The position numbers and the translations under genes were made by a program. From Pseudophaeobacter profundi (GTDB lineage: Bacteria > Pseudomonadota > Alphaproteobacteria > Rhodobacterales > Rhodobacteraceae), in contig NZ_JARJEF010000001.1 of the NCBI RefSeq assembly GCF_029697505.1, positions 248,001 to 312,000 on the forward strand: a DNA stretch of 64,000 bases, given 5' to 3'. Every line of letters starts with the position of its first letter. Positions within the stretch are counted from its first letter, which is position 1. The notes under the pieces were generated by a model. That model was not told the DNA's origin and did no database searches. It saw only the letters and a list, made by a program, of their open reading frames with translations. This document shows positions 9,664 through 19,400 of the stretch, piece after piece.

Positions 9664-10322
9664 CCCGGAAAGAATAAAAGCTTCTCCTAAATAGTTTTTA
9701 CCGCCCGGAAGTTGCAGCAATTTCGGGCCAATATCAGGGGATATTTCGCACAAAATGTTATTCATCGAATCCTAGACACCACATATAGAGAGTGAAAAAA
9801 GTCACACTCCCCGGCCTGCATCACCCATAAATTCCCATCCGCAGGAATGGGATTCCTTCTTCCATTAAGGAGTTCCGCTAATGTTCCGCTCCCCATCTGT
9901 GCATAACTCTGTGGGTAATTAGAATTTCGCCTGCGCATCTACTGATTCGGAGCTGAAAACGAATCACTTCCGCCAATTCATCGACCTTTGGCGCGGGCCT
10001 GGCACGCATTCAGCCCATGATTTCCCATCCGTCCCACGATTTCCCGTAGAGGCACAAAAAGGGGCAAGATCAGCTTTTGATTGCTAACAGAAGCCGCCCC
10101 CGCCTGCGCGGCGATCAGGATAGATCCCACCCAAGAGAGGGGCCGCAGGGCAGATCCCTGCCCTGCGCCGAACAGACCTGCCGCCACCCAGACTGACAGG
10201 CAGGCAGTCAGACCGGCAGGCCGCCACCGCAAAGCGCGCCCTGCGGCGAAATCCTGCAACACAGCACAGAAAGGTCCAGCCGCGCGTTTATAGAGAATGC
10301 AATTCAGCTACCGGGACAGAAC
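9664..10322. other. Gene-free region upstream of the dcw leader
   Basis: About 660 bp without a convincing gene. A possible 94-codon minus-strand frame at 9978-10262 has no recognisable features. AT-rich stretches at 9665-9800 could hold promoters. Four GANTC sites lie at 9767-9771, 9851-9855, 9944-9948 and 9961-9965. Two sequences one mismatch from a DnaA box lie at 9898-9906 (TGTGCATAA) and 9910-9918 (TGTGGGTAA). Confidence 0.5.
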
Positions 10323-11450
10323 CTAGGCCATGCCGCCTGCAATCAGCCCCTTGGCGATCTGGCCATAGGCCTGTGCAATTGCGCCGTCTCCGGCAGCGAC
10401 GGGCCGGCCTGCATCCCCGGCCAGCCGGGTTTCCAGGTCAATCGGCAAAGCCCCCAGCAAAGGCAGACCAAGCGCCTCTGCCTCGGCGGCAACCCCGCCA
10501 TGGCCAAAGATATGGTGCTCTCCGCCGCAATCTGGGCAGGTAAAGAATGACATGTTTTCGATCAACCCCAGAACCGGCGTCTTGAGCGTCTTGAACATAT
10601 CCAGGGCTTTTCGCGCATCAATCAGCGCCACATCCTGCGGGGTGCTGACTACAATTGCACCGCTCAGCTCGCTCTTGGTACAGAGCGTCAACTGCACATC
10701 CCCGGTTCCCGGTGGCAGATCCACAATAAGAATATCCAACTCGCCCCAGTTCACCTGGCCCAGCATCTGCTGCAGCGCCCCCATCAACATCGGGCCGCGC
10801 CAGACAACCGCCTTATCCTCTGGCACCATCAAACCGATCGACATCATCGTGACCCCATGCGCCTGCAAGGGTTCAATCACCTTGCCATCGGCGCTGCCGG
10901 GACGGCCCGTGACCCCCATCATGCGCGGCTGGCTGGGGCCATAGATATCAGCATCCAGCAACCCCACCCGGCGCCCCTGCCGCGACAGGGCCACCGCCAG
11001 ATTGGCGCTGACCGTGGATTTCCCCACGCCCCCCTTGCCAGAGGCAACCGCCAGAATGCGCGCAACCCCGGCAGGCTTTATCGGCCCGGCCTGCGGTTTT
11101 GCATGGCCACCGAACTTGAGACCAGGCGCGCCCGACGCCCCCTTTGCGGACGGCCCGGCGCTGGCCGGGCCATGCGCCGTCAACGCCGCTGAGACAGAAC
11201 CAACCCCCGCAAGAGCCAGAACGGCAGCCTCGGCAGCGCGGCGCAGCGGTTCCATATGCTGGGCGATTTCCGGGCTTGGCGCCTCTATGACAAAGCTGAC
11301 CTTTACGGCGCCTGCCCCTGCGGCATCCGGCTGAAGCGTCAGGGCACGGATCATATCCCGCGAGATCAGCGTGCCCCCATCTGGCAGGGCAAGTCGCGCC
11401 AGTGCCTCTTTGATCTGCGCCTCGTTGATCTGGTTCTCACTCACCGACAT
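10323..11450 (-). CDS. apbC: Mrp/ApbC family iron-sulfur cluster carrier ATPase
   Basis: P-loop NTPase of the Mrp/NBP35 family that assembles or transfers Fe-S clusters in the cytoplasm. The 375-aa protein has an N-terminal MIP18-like (DUF59) domain, a low-complexity Ala/Gly linker (about residues 110-135), the deviant Walker A GKGGVGKST, DADIYGPSQPRM, DLPPGTGDVQL, and a CPDC pair in FFTCPDCGGEHHIFG that would bind the cluster. The start MSVSENQ at 11450 gives the normal family N-terminus. A longer upstream frame exists but adds sequence that does not look coding. Confidence 0.93.
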   Translation of the reverse strand: MSVSENQINEAQIKEALARLALPDGGTLISRDMIRALTLQPDAAGAGAVKVSFVIEAPSPEIAQHMEPLRRAAEAAVLALAGVGSVSAALTAHGPASAGPSAKGASGAPGLKFGGHAKPQAGPIKPAGVARILAVASGKGGVGKSTVSANLAVALSRQGRRVGLLDADIYGPSQPRMMGVTGRPGSADGKVIEPLQAHGVTMMSIGLMVPEDKAVVWRGPMLMGALQQMLGQVNWGELDILIVDLPPGTGDVQLTLCTKSELSGAIVVSTPQDVALIDARKALDMFKTLKTPVLGLIENMSFFTCPDCGGEHHIFGHGGVAAEAEALGLPLLGALPIDLETRLAGDAGRPVAAGDGAIAQAYGQIAKGLIAGGMA

Positions 11451-11687
11451 ATGCTGCAGGCCTCTTATTGCTATAGGGGCGAAAGACCACCCTGCGGTGC
11501 CCCTGTCGCTGGCGCCAGAGAGTGCTCTTAACCGGTGATATCCGCAAGGGCACGCATCGCCAGACCATGCCAATCTCTTCCTAGCGGAAAGTAGATTTGG
11601 ACAAGTTTGCCCAAAAAACAGTCTGTTTACAAACGAATAGGGGCGACCCATGCAAATGCTGCATAGCAGAAATGCCAATACGGGGGA

Positions 11688-11714
11688 TTGTGCAGGTGCA
11701 GCAATTCGCTATTT
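11688..11714 (+). promoter_or_regulatory. Candidate stress (RpoH-type) promoter of the DUF1127/sRNA unit
   Basis: TTG at 11688-11690 and CTATTT at 11709-11714, 18 bp apart, resemble the alternative heat-shock sigma promoters that drive the homologous locus in Rhodobacter. A start near 11721 would leave a 54-nt leader before the coding start. Confidence 0.4.
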
Positions 11715-11774
11715 TGATCTCAACAGACGCCGATACAGGCACAACGCAAATAACCAGTTTCAAGGATCTATCCG

Positions 11775-11993
11775 ATGGCCCTCGTACAGCAAATCGCCCC
11801 ATCCAAAGCCCTCTCTGCGGCACTGCCCCTGGCTTGGTTTGATGCGCTGAGCACCAAGCTGGCTCGCCATCGTCTGTATCGCCAAACCTATAATGAACTC
11901 TCTTCGCTGTCCGGTCGCGAACTGGCCGATCTGGGCCTGCACCGTTCGATGATCCGGCGCATCGCCTATCAGGCGGCATACGAAAACAACTAA
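11775..11993 (+). CDS. ccaF1: DUF1127 small protein (CcaF1-like)
   Basis: A 72-aa basic protein whose C-terminal half carries the DUF1127 pattern (YNELSSLSGRELADLGLHRSMI). In Rhodobacter sphaeroides the DUF1127 protein CcaF1 is encoded immediately upstream of, and co-transcribed with, the CcsR small RNAs and is an RNA-binding protein. The same gene order is seen here, with CUCCUCC hairpins beginning 7 nt after the stop. AAGGAT lies about 9 nt before the ATG. The symbol is by synteny; family membership is secure. Confidence 0.88.
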   Translation: MALVQQIAPSKALSAALPLAWFDALSTKLARHRLYRQTYNELSSLSGRELADLGLHRSMIRRIAYQAAYENN

Positions 11994-11996
11994 TAG

Positions 11997-12076
11997 AGAT
12001 CAGGCTCTTTTCTCCTCCTCCCTAGAGAGCCTGTCCTACGCGGTGACATCCTCCTCCTCCCTGATGTCACCGCACC
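11997..12076 (+). ncRNA. CcsR/cuckoo-type small RNA, unit 1
   Basis: Two consecutive hairpins, each exposing CTCCTCCTCCC in the loop. The first has an 8-bp stem (CAGGCTCT at 12001-12008 with 12026-12033). The second has a perfect 11-bp stem (12040-12050 with 12063-12073). Loop motifs with anti-Shine-Dalgarno character in twin hairpins define the cuckoo RNA family of alphaproteobacteria, to which CcsR1-4 of Rhodobacter belong. Those RNAs are processed from the DUF1127 transcript under stress. Confidence 0.75.
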
Positions 12077-12099
12077 CTAATTCCGGCCCTTGCCGGACA

Positions 12100-12190
12100 A
12101 GAATACATCCGGGTCTCCTCCTCCCTTGGTCCTGATGTTGTCATGAACGGCGGTGCCCCCTCCTCCTCCCTGGGCGCCGCCGTTTTATGT
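12100..12190 (+). ncRNA. CcsR/cuckoo-type small RNA, unit 2
   Basis: Second twin-hairpin unit. An imperfect stem (12105-12112 with 12131-12138, one mismatch) carries CTCCTCCTCCC at 12115-12125. A strong 12-bp stem with one G-U pair (12147-12158 with 12172-12183) carries CTCCTCCTCCC at 12160-12170 and ends in TTTT. A short spacer hairpin (TCCGGC at 12082-12087 with 12092-12097) separates it from unit 1. Only two units are present, against four in Rhodobacter sphaeroides. Confidence 0.72.
12147..12190 (+). terminator. Terminator of the DUF1127/sRNA transcript
   Basis: The last CUCCUCC hairpin (12-bp GC-rich stem) is followed by TTTTATG from 12183, so it serves as both an sRNA element and an intrinsic terminator. 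Confidence 0.75.
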
Positions 12191-12535
12191 TTCTCTCCCC
12201 CCAAAAAACACACAGTAACGCAGCCTGCCAGGCCGTGCAGATGCAGGTGTCACGGGCCAATCAACAGCAAAACCTGAAAATCGCGGGTCGCGACCATTGC
12301 CCCCCATGTCGCCAAGCGGTCGCCAAGCGCGCCGTTCCATCGGCATGACATAGAGAAATAGGACAGCCCCGCGGACCGCCCCCCAAAATCTGGCGAAACG
12401 GTTGAGCCCTACAGCGGGGCCACAGGAAGGGGAGGCGAATCGCTGCGTGCCCGACTGTCGCAGGCTGCCAGCACAGAGTCCCAGCCACAGCCCTGCCGTT
12501 TCAGCCCCTGCCCGTTTCAGGCCAAATGATCGCCG
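12191..12535. other. Intergenic stretch between sRNA locus and uvrD
   Basis: About 345 bp between the sRNA terminator and the stop of uvrD. A 75-codon minus-strand frame at 12261-12488 has no family features and is not called. No clear uvrD terminator was seen. Confidence 0.4.
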
Positions 12536-14911
12536 CTAAAACGGAACATCATCAACCGATGGGTCACTCGCAGCGCCGCTGGCGGTGATAAAACGCGCCA
12601 GCACCTTTTTGCTGCCCGCCTTTTCAAAGGCCACCTCCAGCTTGTCGGCCTCGATCCCGGTAATCGCGCCGTAGCCGAATTTCTGGTGAAACACCCGCTC
12701 ACCCAGCGTGAAACTGGCAACGGCTGTTAGGTCAATCACCGGGGCCGGTTTGGGCTGGGCATTGCCGCGCTGGCCAGCCCGTGCCTGCATCCGCTTCCAG
12801 CCGGGCGAATTATAGCCATCCGCCTGCGCCACCTTGGCCTCGATGGTAGAACGCACCGAATCGTCGCCACCCGCAGCGGCCCCATAACCACCACCATATA
12901 GGCCAGGTGGCGTCAGCACCTCGACATGCTCCTCGGGCAGTTCATCAACAAAGCGCGACGGCAGCTGCGATTGCCACTGGCCAAAGACCCGGCGGTTGCC
13001 GGCAAAGGAAATGGTGCAGACCTCTTCGGCGCGGGTGATGCCGACATAGGCAAGGCGGCGCTCTTCCTCCAGGCCTTTCAGGCCGGTTTCATCCATCGAC
13101 CGCTGCGAGGGGAACAGCCCGTCTTCCCAGCCGGGCAGAAACACGGCCGGAAATTCCAGCCCCTTGGCGCCGTGCAGCGTCATGATCGAAACCTTCTGGT
13201 CCGAATCCTGTTTGTCATTGTCCATAACCAGGCTGACATGTTCCAGAAACCCTTGCAGGTTTTCAAAGTTTTCCAGCGCCTTGACCAGTTCTTTCAGGTT
13301 TTCAAGCCGACCGGGGGAATCGGGGTTCTTGTCGGCCTGCCACATGCCCGTATAGCCGCTTTCATCCAGGATGATTTCGGCCAGTTCGATATGCGATATA
13401 TCCGCATCCTCGACCATACGGCCCCAGCGGGTGAGGTTCTCGACCAACCGCCCCAGCGCTGCGCCGCCCTTGCCCTTGATTGCGCCGGATTGCACCGCAA
13501 GGCGCGCACCTTCAAACAAGGAGACCCCATTTTCGCGGGCAAATCCCTGAATGGTCTGCTGCGCCTTGTCGCCAAGGCCACGTTTTGGGGTATTAACAAT
13601 CCGTTCAAAGGCCAAATCGTCATCCGCCGAGGTCACCATACGGAAATACCCCATAGCATCGCGAATTTCGAGCCGCTCATAAAAGCGCGGGCCACCAATG
13701 ACGCGGTAGGGCAGACCAATGGTCAAAAACCGGTCTTCAAAAGCACGCATCTGATGCGAAGCCCGCACCAGAATCGCCATCTCGTTCAGATCAATCGGGC
13801 GCTGGCCGCGGGTGCCGCGCTGCATCGCCTCGATCTCTTCTCCGATCCAGCGGGCCTCTTCCTCGCCATCCCAATGGCCGATCAGCCGCACTTTTTCGCC
13901 GCCCTTTTCTGCGGTCCATAGCTCTTTGCCCAAGCGGCCCGAATTGCCGCTGATCACGCCGGAGGCAGCCGCCAGAATATGTTCGGTCGAGCGGTAATTC
14001 TGCTCCAGCCGGACCACCTTGGCGCCGGGAAAATCCTTTTCAAACCGCAGGATATTGCCCACCTCGGCACCGCGCCAGCCATAGATCGACTGGTCATCAT
14101 CACCAACGCAACAGATGTTTTTGTGCCCGCCTGCCAGCAGCCGCAGCCACAGATATTGGGCGATATTGGTATCCTGGTATTCGTCTACCATGATGTAACG
14201 GAACCAGCGCTGATACTGCGCCAGAATATCGCCATGGGTCTGAAAGATCGTCACCACATGCAGCAGCAAATCGCCAAAATCGACGGCGTTCAACTCGCGC
14301 AGGCGCGTTTGATACTGGGCATAGAATTCGGGGCCACGGTGGTTATAGGCCCCTGCCTCAGCAGCCGACAACTTGTCCGGTGTCAGGGCGCGGTTCTTCC
14401 AGTCATCAATGATTCCGGCCAGCATGCGCGGCGGCCAGCGCTTTTCGTCGATATCCGCCGCACGGATCAATTGCTTCAGCAGCCTGATCTGATCGTCACT
14501 GTCCAGAATGGTGAAATTCGACTTCAAACCAACCAGTTCGGCATGGCGTCGCAGCAGTTTCACACAGACCGAATGGAAGGTTCCCAGCCATTGCATGCCC
14601 TCGGCGGGCTGGCCCAGCAACTTGCCGACCCGCTCTTTCATTTCGCGCGCGGCCTTGTTGGTAAAGGTCACCGCCAAGATTTCATTGGTCCGCGCCGACT
14701 GCGTGTTCAGCAGATGCACAATCCGCGCCGTCAGCGCCTTGGTTTTGCCGGTGCCCGCGCCCGCCAGCATCAGGACCGGACCATCCAGACATTCAACCGC
14801 CTCGCGTTGGGCAGGATTCAGCCCCTCAAGATAGGGGCTGGGACGGGCGGCCATGGCCCGCGACGACAGGGAGGCGCCTTCAAAGGCGTCCATTTCATCA
14901 AAACTGCTCAT
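12536..14911 (-). CDS. uvrD: DNA helicase II UvrD/PcrA
   Basis: Superfamily 1A 3'-5' helicase of nucleotide-excision and mismatch repair. The 791-aa protein shows Q-motif LNPAQREAVE, Walker A AGAGTGKTKAL, DEYQDTN (motif II), GDDDQSIYGWRGA (motif III), LEQNYRST (motif IV), MTLHGAKGLEFP (motif V) and VGITRAEE (motif VI). A C-terminal stretch after residue 680 ends in the usual tudor-like segment (GERVFHQKFGYGAITGIE). I chose MSSFDEMDAF at 14911; a 27-aa longer frame would run through the LexA box. A consensus SOS box 43 bp upstream indicates damage induction. Confidence 0.95.
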   Translation of the reverse strand: MSSFDEMDAFEGASLSSRAMAARPSPYLEGLNPAQREAVECLDGPVLMLAGAGTGKTKALTARIVHLLNTQSARTNEILAVTFTNKAAREMKERVGKLLGQPAEGMQWLGTFHSVCVKLLRRHAELVGLKSNFTILDSDDQIRLLKQLIRAADIDEKRWPPRMLAGIIDDWKNRALTPDKLSAAEAGAYNHRGPEFYAQYQTRLRELNAVDFGDLLLHVVTIFQTHGDILAQYQRWFRYIMVDEYQDTNIAQYLWLRLLAGGHKNICCVGDDDQSIYGWRGAEVGNILRFEKDFPGAKVVRLEQNYRSTEHILAAASGVISGNSGRLGKELWTAEKGGEKVRLIGHWDGEEEARWIGEEIEAMQRGTRGQRPIDLNEMAILVRASHQMRAFEDRFLTIGLPYRVIGGPRFYERLEIRDAMGYFRMVTSADDDLAFERIVNTPKRGLGDKAQQTIQGFARENGVSLFEGARLAVQSGAIKGKGGAALGRLVENLTRWGRMVEDADISHIELAEIILDESGYTGMWQADKNPDSPGRLENLKELVKALENFENLQGFLEHVSLVMDNDKQDSDQKVSIMTLHGAKGLEFPAVFLPGWEDGLFPSQRSMDETGLKGLEEERRLAYVGITRAEEVCTISFAGNRRVFGQWQSQLPSRFVDELPEEHVEVLTPPGLYGGGYGAAAGGDDSVRSTIEAKVAQADGYNSPGWKRMQARAGQRGNAQPKPAPVIDLTAVASFTLGERVFHQKFGYGAITGIEADKLEVAFEKAGSKKVLARFITASGAASDPSVDDVPF

Positions 14912-14953
14912 GTCCGTAATACTAGCGTGATTCAATCTGCGAGAAAAGAGGAC

Positions 14954-14968
14954 GTTCGCATTATGTTC
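14954..14968 (-). promoter_or_regulatory. LexA (SOS) box upstream of uvrD
   Basis: GTTC-N7-GTTC (14954-14957 and 14965-14968), an exact match to the alphaproteobacterial LexA consensus direct repeat. It lies 43 bp upstream of the uvrD start and about 100 bp upstream of the divergent dehydrogenase gene. Confidence 0.8.
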
Positions 14969-15070
14969 GCAGGCCTTGCCGATGCCCGCCAAACCCGGTT
15001 TTCAGGGCGGCGTCATGGCGCGATTGCCCCGCCCTCTTGCCAATTGCGCGCCACCGCCTATCAATGCCGC

Positions 15071-16249
15071 ATGGATCTGCATCAAACATACCCCGGCCTT
15101 GAGGATCTGCGCGCTGCGGCCCAGCGCCGCCTGCCCGAATTCGTCTGGGAATATCTTGACAGTGCCACCGGCCAAGAGGCCACGAAACGGCGCAATCGCA
15201 GTGCCTTGGATCAGATCGGCTTCATGCCCTCTATCCTGCATGGGGAACAAGAGGTGGCGCTGAACACCCGCTTTATGGGCCGCGACCTGCCGCTGCCCTT
15301 TGGCATTGCACCGCTTGGCATGTCGGGGCTTATCTGGCCCGATGCCGAGGGCCACCTGGCCCGCTGCGGTGCCGCAGCAGGTATCCCCTACTCCCTGTCC
15401 ACCGTGGCCAGCCAATCCCCCGAGGATCTGGCACCGCATCTGGGGCCAGAGGCCTGGTTCCAGCTCTATCCGCCCAAGGACGAGACCATTCGCAGCGATA
15501 TGCTGGATCGGGCGCGCCGGGCGGGGTTTTCGACCCTGGTGCTGACCGTCGATGTGCCGGTGGCCTCGCGACGCGAACGCCAGGTGCGTTCAGGCCTGAC
15601 GCAGCCGCCGCGCCTGACGCCACGCCTGCTGGCGCAGGTGATGCGCAAACCTCGCTGGGCCCTTGGCATGGCACACCAGCACCGACATGAGGGCGGGATG
15701 CCCCATATGCGCACATTGGATAAATATGTCACCGACAATAGCGGCGGCCTGTCTTCGACGGCGCATATTGGCTATCTGCTGCGCACCTCACCCGACCGGG
15801 ACTATGTAAGATGGCTGCGCGGGGCCTGGCAGGGGACCTTTGTCATCAAGGGCGTGCTGCGGGCGGAAGATGCCGCGCCGCTGGAACAGATCGGTGTCGA
15901 TGCGCTTTGGGTTTCCAACCATGCAGGGCGTCAGTTTGACGCCGCCCCCGCCAGTATCGAAGCCCTGCCAGAACTGCGCGCCGCAACCCGACTGCCGCTG
16001 ATCTTTGACAGTGGGATAGAGGGCGGACTGGATATCCTGCGTGCCCTGGCGCTTGGGGCCGACTTTGTCATGCTGGGGCGGGCTTTTCATTTCGCACTTG
16101 CAGCATTAGGCTCTGCTGGACCACAGCATCTGATCGAGGTTCTGTCAAAAGACCTTGAAGCCAACATGGGGCAACTGGGATTGCAAAACCTTGCCGAGCT
16201 GCGCAAGCTGAAAGTCCGCAGGCTTCCTGCGTTGACCGGGCTGCCCTGA
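15071..16249 (+). CDS. FMN-dependent alpha-hydroxy-acid dehydrogenase (LldD-like)
   Basis: TIM-barrel flavoenzyme that oxidises an L-2-hydroxy acid such as lactate to the keto acid. The 392-aa translation shows the N-terminal LEDLRAAAQRRLPEFVWEYL, the FMN segment LPLPFGIAPLGMSG, WFQLYPP, the FMN-contacting Lys in TFVIKGVL, the catalytic His in VSNHAGRQFD, and the phosphate-binding DSGIEGGLDILRAL followed by GRAF. The start MDLHQTY at 15071 is the family N-terminus; a much longer upstream frame overlaps uvrD and is not used. Substrate cannot be fixed from sequence (lactate, glycolate or mandelate type). Confidence 0.9.
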   Translation: MDLHQTYPGLEDLRAAAQRRLPEFVWEYLDSATGQEATKRRNRSALDQIGFMPSILHGEQEVALNTRFMGRDLPLPFGIAPLGMSGLIWPDAEGHLARCGAAAGIPYSLSTVASQSPEDLAPHLGPEAWFQLYPPKDETIRSDMLDRARRAGFSTLVLTVDVPVASRRERQVRSGLTQPPRLTPRLLAQVMRKPRWALGMAHQHRHEGGMPHMRTLDKYVTDNSGGLSSTAHIGYLLRTSPDRDYVRWLRGAWQGTFVIKGVLRAEDAAPLEQIGVDALWVSNHAGRQFDAAPASIEALPELRAATRLPLIFDSGIEGGLDILRALALGADFVMLGRAFHFALAALGSAGPQHLIEVLSKDLEANMGQLGLQNLAELRKLKVRRLPALTGLP

Positions 16250-16459
16250 TATCAACCTGCTGACCTGGCCTGTTGACCTGACCCAAGGCGCTGCCGGGAC
16301 TGGCGGCCAAATGCCGCAGCTGCAGCAAAAGAGACGGAAATTGACCGCATGAGAGCGCAATCAGGCCGCAGATACCCAGAACTACGTCTATACCAACCGC
16401 TAAGAAGCCCCTAACACTTCGCCAAACCACTTGCCCACAACACTGCCCAAGGAGCCACA
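16250..16459 (+). other. Intergenic region upstream of pyc
   Basis: About 210 bp between the dehydrogenase stop and pyc. No clear terminator or promoter hexamers were recognised. An AAGGAG-type ribosome-binding site lies just before the pyc ATG. Confidence 0.4.
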
Positions 16460-19400
16460 ATGCCTGACTTCAAAAAGATCCTGATTGCGAACCGAGGCGA
16501 AATCGCCATCCGCGTCATGCGAGCAGCCAACGAAATGGGCAAGCGCACGGTTGCCATCTATGCCGAAGAGGACAAGCTGGGTCTGCACCGCTTCAAAGCG
16601 GATGAAGCCTACCGCATTGGCGAGGGCATGGGCCCCGTCGCCGCCTATCTGAGCATCGACGAGATCATTCGCGTTGCCAAAGAATGCGGTGCCGATGCAA
16701 TCCACCCCGGCTATGGGCTGTTGTCGGAAAACCCCGATTTTGTCGATGCCTGCGCGCGCAACGGCATCACCTTCATCGGCCCCAAGGCCGAAACCATGCG
16801 CGCCCTGGGCGACAAGGCCTCGGCCCGTCGCGTCGCGGTTGAGGCCGGCGTGCCGGTCATTCCCGCCACCGAGGTGCTGGGCGATGATATGAAGGCCATT
16901 GCCAAAGAGGCCGAAGAGGTCGGCTATCCGCTGATGCTCAAGGCGTCCTGGGGCGGCGGTGGGCGCGGCATGCGCCCCATTCACGGCCCTGACGAGCTGG
17001 AAGAAAAAGTCCTGGAAGGCCGCCGCGAGGCCGAAGCCGCCTTTGGCAATGGCGAAGGCTATCTGGAAAAGATGATCACCCGCGCCCGCCACGTCGAGGT
17101 GCAGATCCTGGGTGACAAGCACGGTGAGATCTATCACCTGTTTGAACGCGATTGTTCGGTACAGCGCCGCAACCAGAAAGTGGTTGAACGCGCCCCTGCG
17201 CCCTATCTGTCTGAACAGCAGCGGGCTGAGATCTGCGAATTGGGCCGCAAGATCTGCAAACATGTGAACTATGAATGCGCCGGCACCGTTGAATTCCTGA
17301 TGGATATGAACGACGGCAAATTCTACTTCATCGAGGTGAACCCCCGGGTGCAGGTGGAACATACCGTCACCGAAGAGGTGACCGGCATCGACATCGTGCA
17401 GGCCCAGATCCTGATCGCCGAGGGCAAGACCATTGCCGAGGCCACCGGCAAAGACAGCCAGGCAGAGATCCACCTGAATGGTCACGCGCTGCAGACCCGC
17501 GTCACCACCGAAGACCCGCTGAACAACTTTATCCCCGACTATGGCCGTATTACCGCCTATCGCTCGGCCACCGGCATGGGCATTCGTCTGGATGGCGGCA
17601 CCGCCTATGCCGGCGGGGTGATCACCCGCTATTATGACAGCCTGCTGACCAAGGTCACAGCCTGGGCTCCAACGCCCGAAAAAGCCATCGCCCGTATGGA
17701 CCGCGCCCTGCGTGAATTCCGGGTGCGCGGCGTCTCCACCAATATCGCCTTTGTCGAGAACCTGCTGAAACACCCGACCTTCCTCGACAACAGCTATACC
17801 ACCACCTTCATCGACAACACGCCCGAGCTGTTCCAGTTTGCCAAACGCCAGGACCGCGGCACCAAGGTGCTGACCTATCTGGCCGATATCAGCGTCAACG
17901 GGCACCCGGAAACCGAAGGCCGCGCCGCGCCGCCGACCGACCTGAAAGAGCCGCGCGCGCCCCATGTGGATCCGGCGCCCCTGCCCTCTGGCACCCGCAA
18001 CCTGCTGGAGCAAAAAGGCGCCCAGGCGGTGGCCGACTGGATGAAAGCCCAGCGTCAGCTGCTGCTGACCGATACCACCATGCGCGATGGTCACCAGTCC
18101 TTGCTGGCAACCCGGATGCGCAGCCATGACATGATCAAGGTGGCCCCCGCCTATGCGCAGAATCTCAGCCAGTTGTTCTCGGTTGAATGCTGGGGCGGGG
18201 CGACCTTTGATGTGGCCTACCGCTTTTTGCAGGAATGCCCCTGGCAGCGGCTGCGCGACCTGCGCGAAGCCATGCCCAACGTGATGACCCAGATGCTGCT
18301 GCGCGCCTCCAATGGCGTGGGCTACACCAACTACCCCGACAATGTGGTGCAGGAATTTGTCCGCCAGGCGGCGGTCACCGGGGTGGATGTCTTCCGGGTG
18401 TTTGACAGCCTCAACTGGGTGGAAAACATGCGCGTTGCCATGGATGCGGTGAATGAGTCCGGCAAGCTCTGCGAAGGCACCATCTGCTACACCGGCGATA
18501 TCCAGGACCCCAACCGCGCCAAATATGACCTGAAATACTATGTCGGCATGGCCCGCGAACTGGAAGCCGCAGGCGCCCATGTGCTGGGCCTCAAAGACAT
18601 GGCAGGCCTGCTGAAACCCGCAGCCGCCCGTCAGCTGGTCAAGGCGCTGAAAGAAGAAGTCGGCCTGCCGGTCCATTTCCACACCCATGACACCTCGGGC
18701 ATTGCCGGTGCCACCATTCTGGCCGCTGCCGATGCCGGGGTTGATGCGGTGGATGTGGCGATGGATGCCTTTTCTGGCGGCACCTCGCAGCCCTGCTTTG
18801 GCTCCATCGTCGAGGGCCTGCGCAACACCGATCGCGACACTGGCCTGGATATCGCAAAAATCCGCGAAATCTCTGGCTACTGGGAGCAGGTCCGGGCGCA
18901 GTATGCCGCCTTTGAAAGCGGCCTGCAGGCCCCCGCCTCCGAGGTCTATCTGCACGAGATGCCCGGCGGACAGTTCACCAACCTCAAGGCCCAGGCGCGC
19001 AGCCTTGGTCTGGAAGACCGCTGGCATGAGGTTGCCCAGACCTATGCGGATGTGAACCAGATGTTTGGCGATATCGTCAAGGTGACGCCCTCTTCCAAGG
19101 TGGTTGGCGATATGGCGCTGATGATGGTCAGTCAGAACCTGACCCGCGCCCAGGTGGAAGACCCCGCAACCGAGGTTTCTTTCCCCGATAGTGTCATCGA
19201 CATGATGCGCGGCAATCTGGGCCAGCCTCCCGGTGGTTTCCCCGCAGGTATCACCGCCAAGGTGCTGAAGGACGAAGCGCCTAACCTCAGCCGCCCCGGC
19301 GCCCATCTGCCCCCCGTCGATCTGGAGGAAACCCGCGCCGAGCTGCGCCAGCAACTGGAAGGCAAAGAGGTCGATGACGAGGATCTCAACGGCTACCTGA

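Noticed and set aside
9978-10262. 94-codon minus-strand frame upstream of the dcw leader
   Set aside because: No recognisable domain, no clear ribosome-binding site, and no supporting neighbours; treated as non-coding.
9368-10322. RNase P RNA in the long gap upstream of mraZ
   Set aside because: The conserved RNase P core words (such as GAAAGTCCGGGC) are absent on both strands; the UpsM-like leader explains the structured part.
11451-11678. N-terminal extension of the Mrp/ApbC protein
   Set aside because: The extra residues have no similarity to the family and the DUF59-like N-terminus begins at MSVSENQ.
12261-12488. 75-codon minus-strand frame between the sRNA locus and uvrD
   Set aside because: Trp/Arg/Cys-rich translation without features and no ribosome-binding site.
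13979-15070. Extended N-terminus of the hydroxy-acid dehydrogenase
   Set aside because: It would lie antisense within uvrD; the family start is MDLHQTY at 15071.
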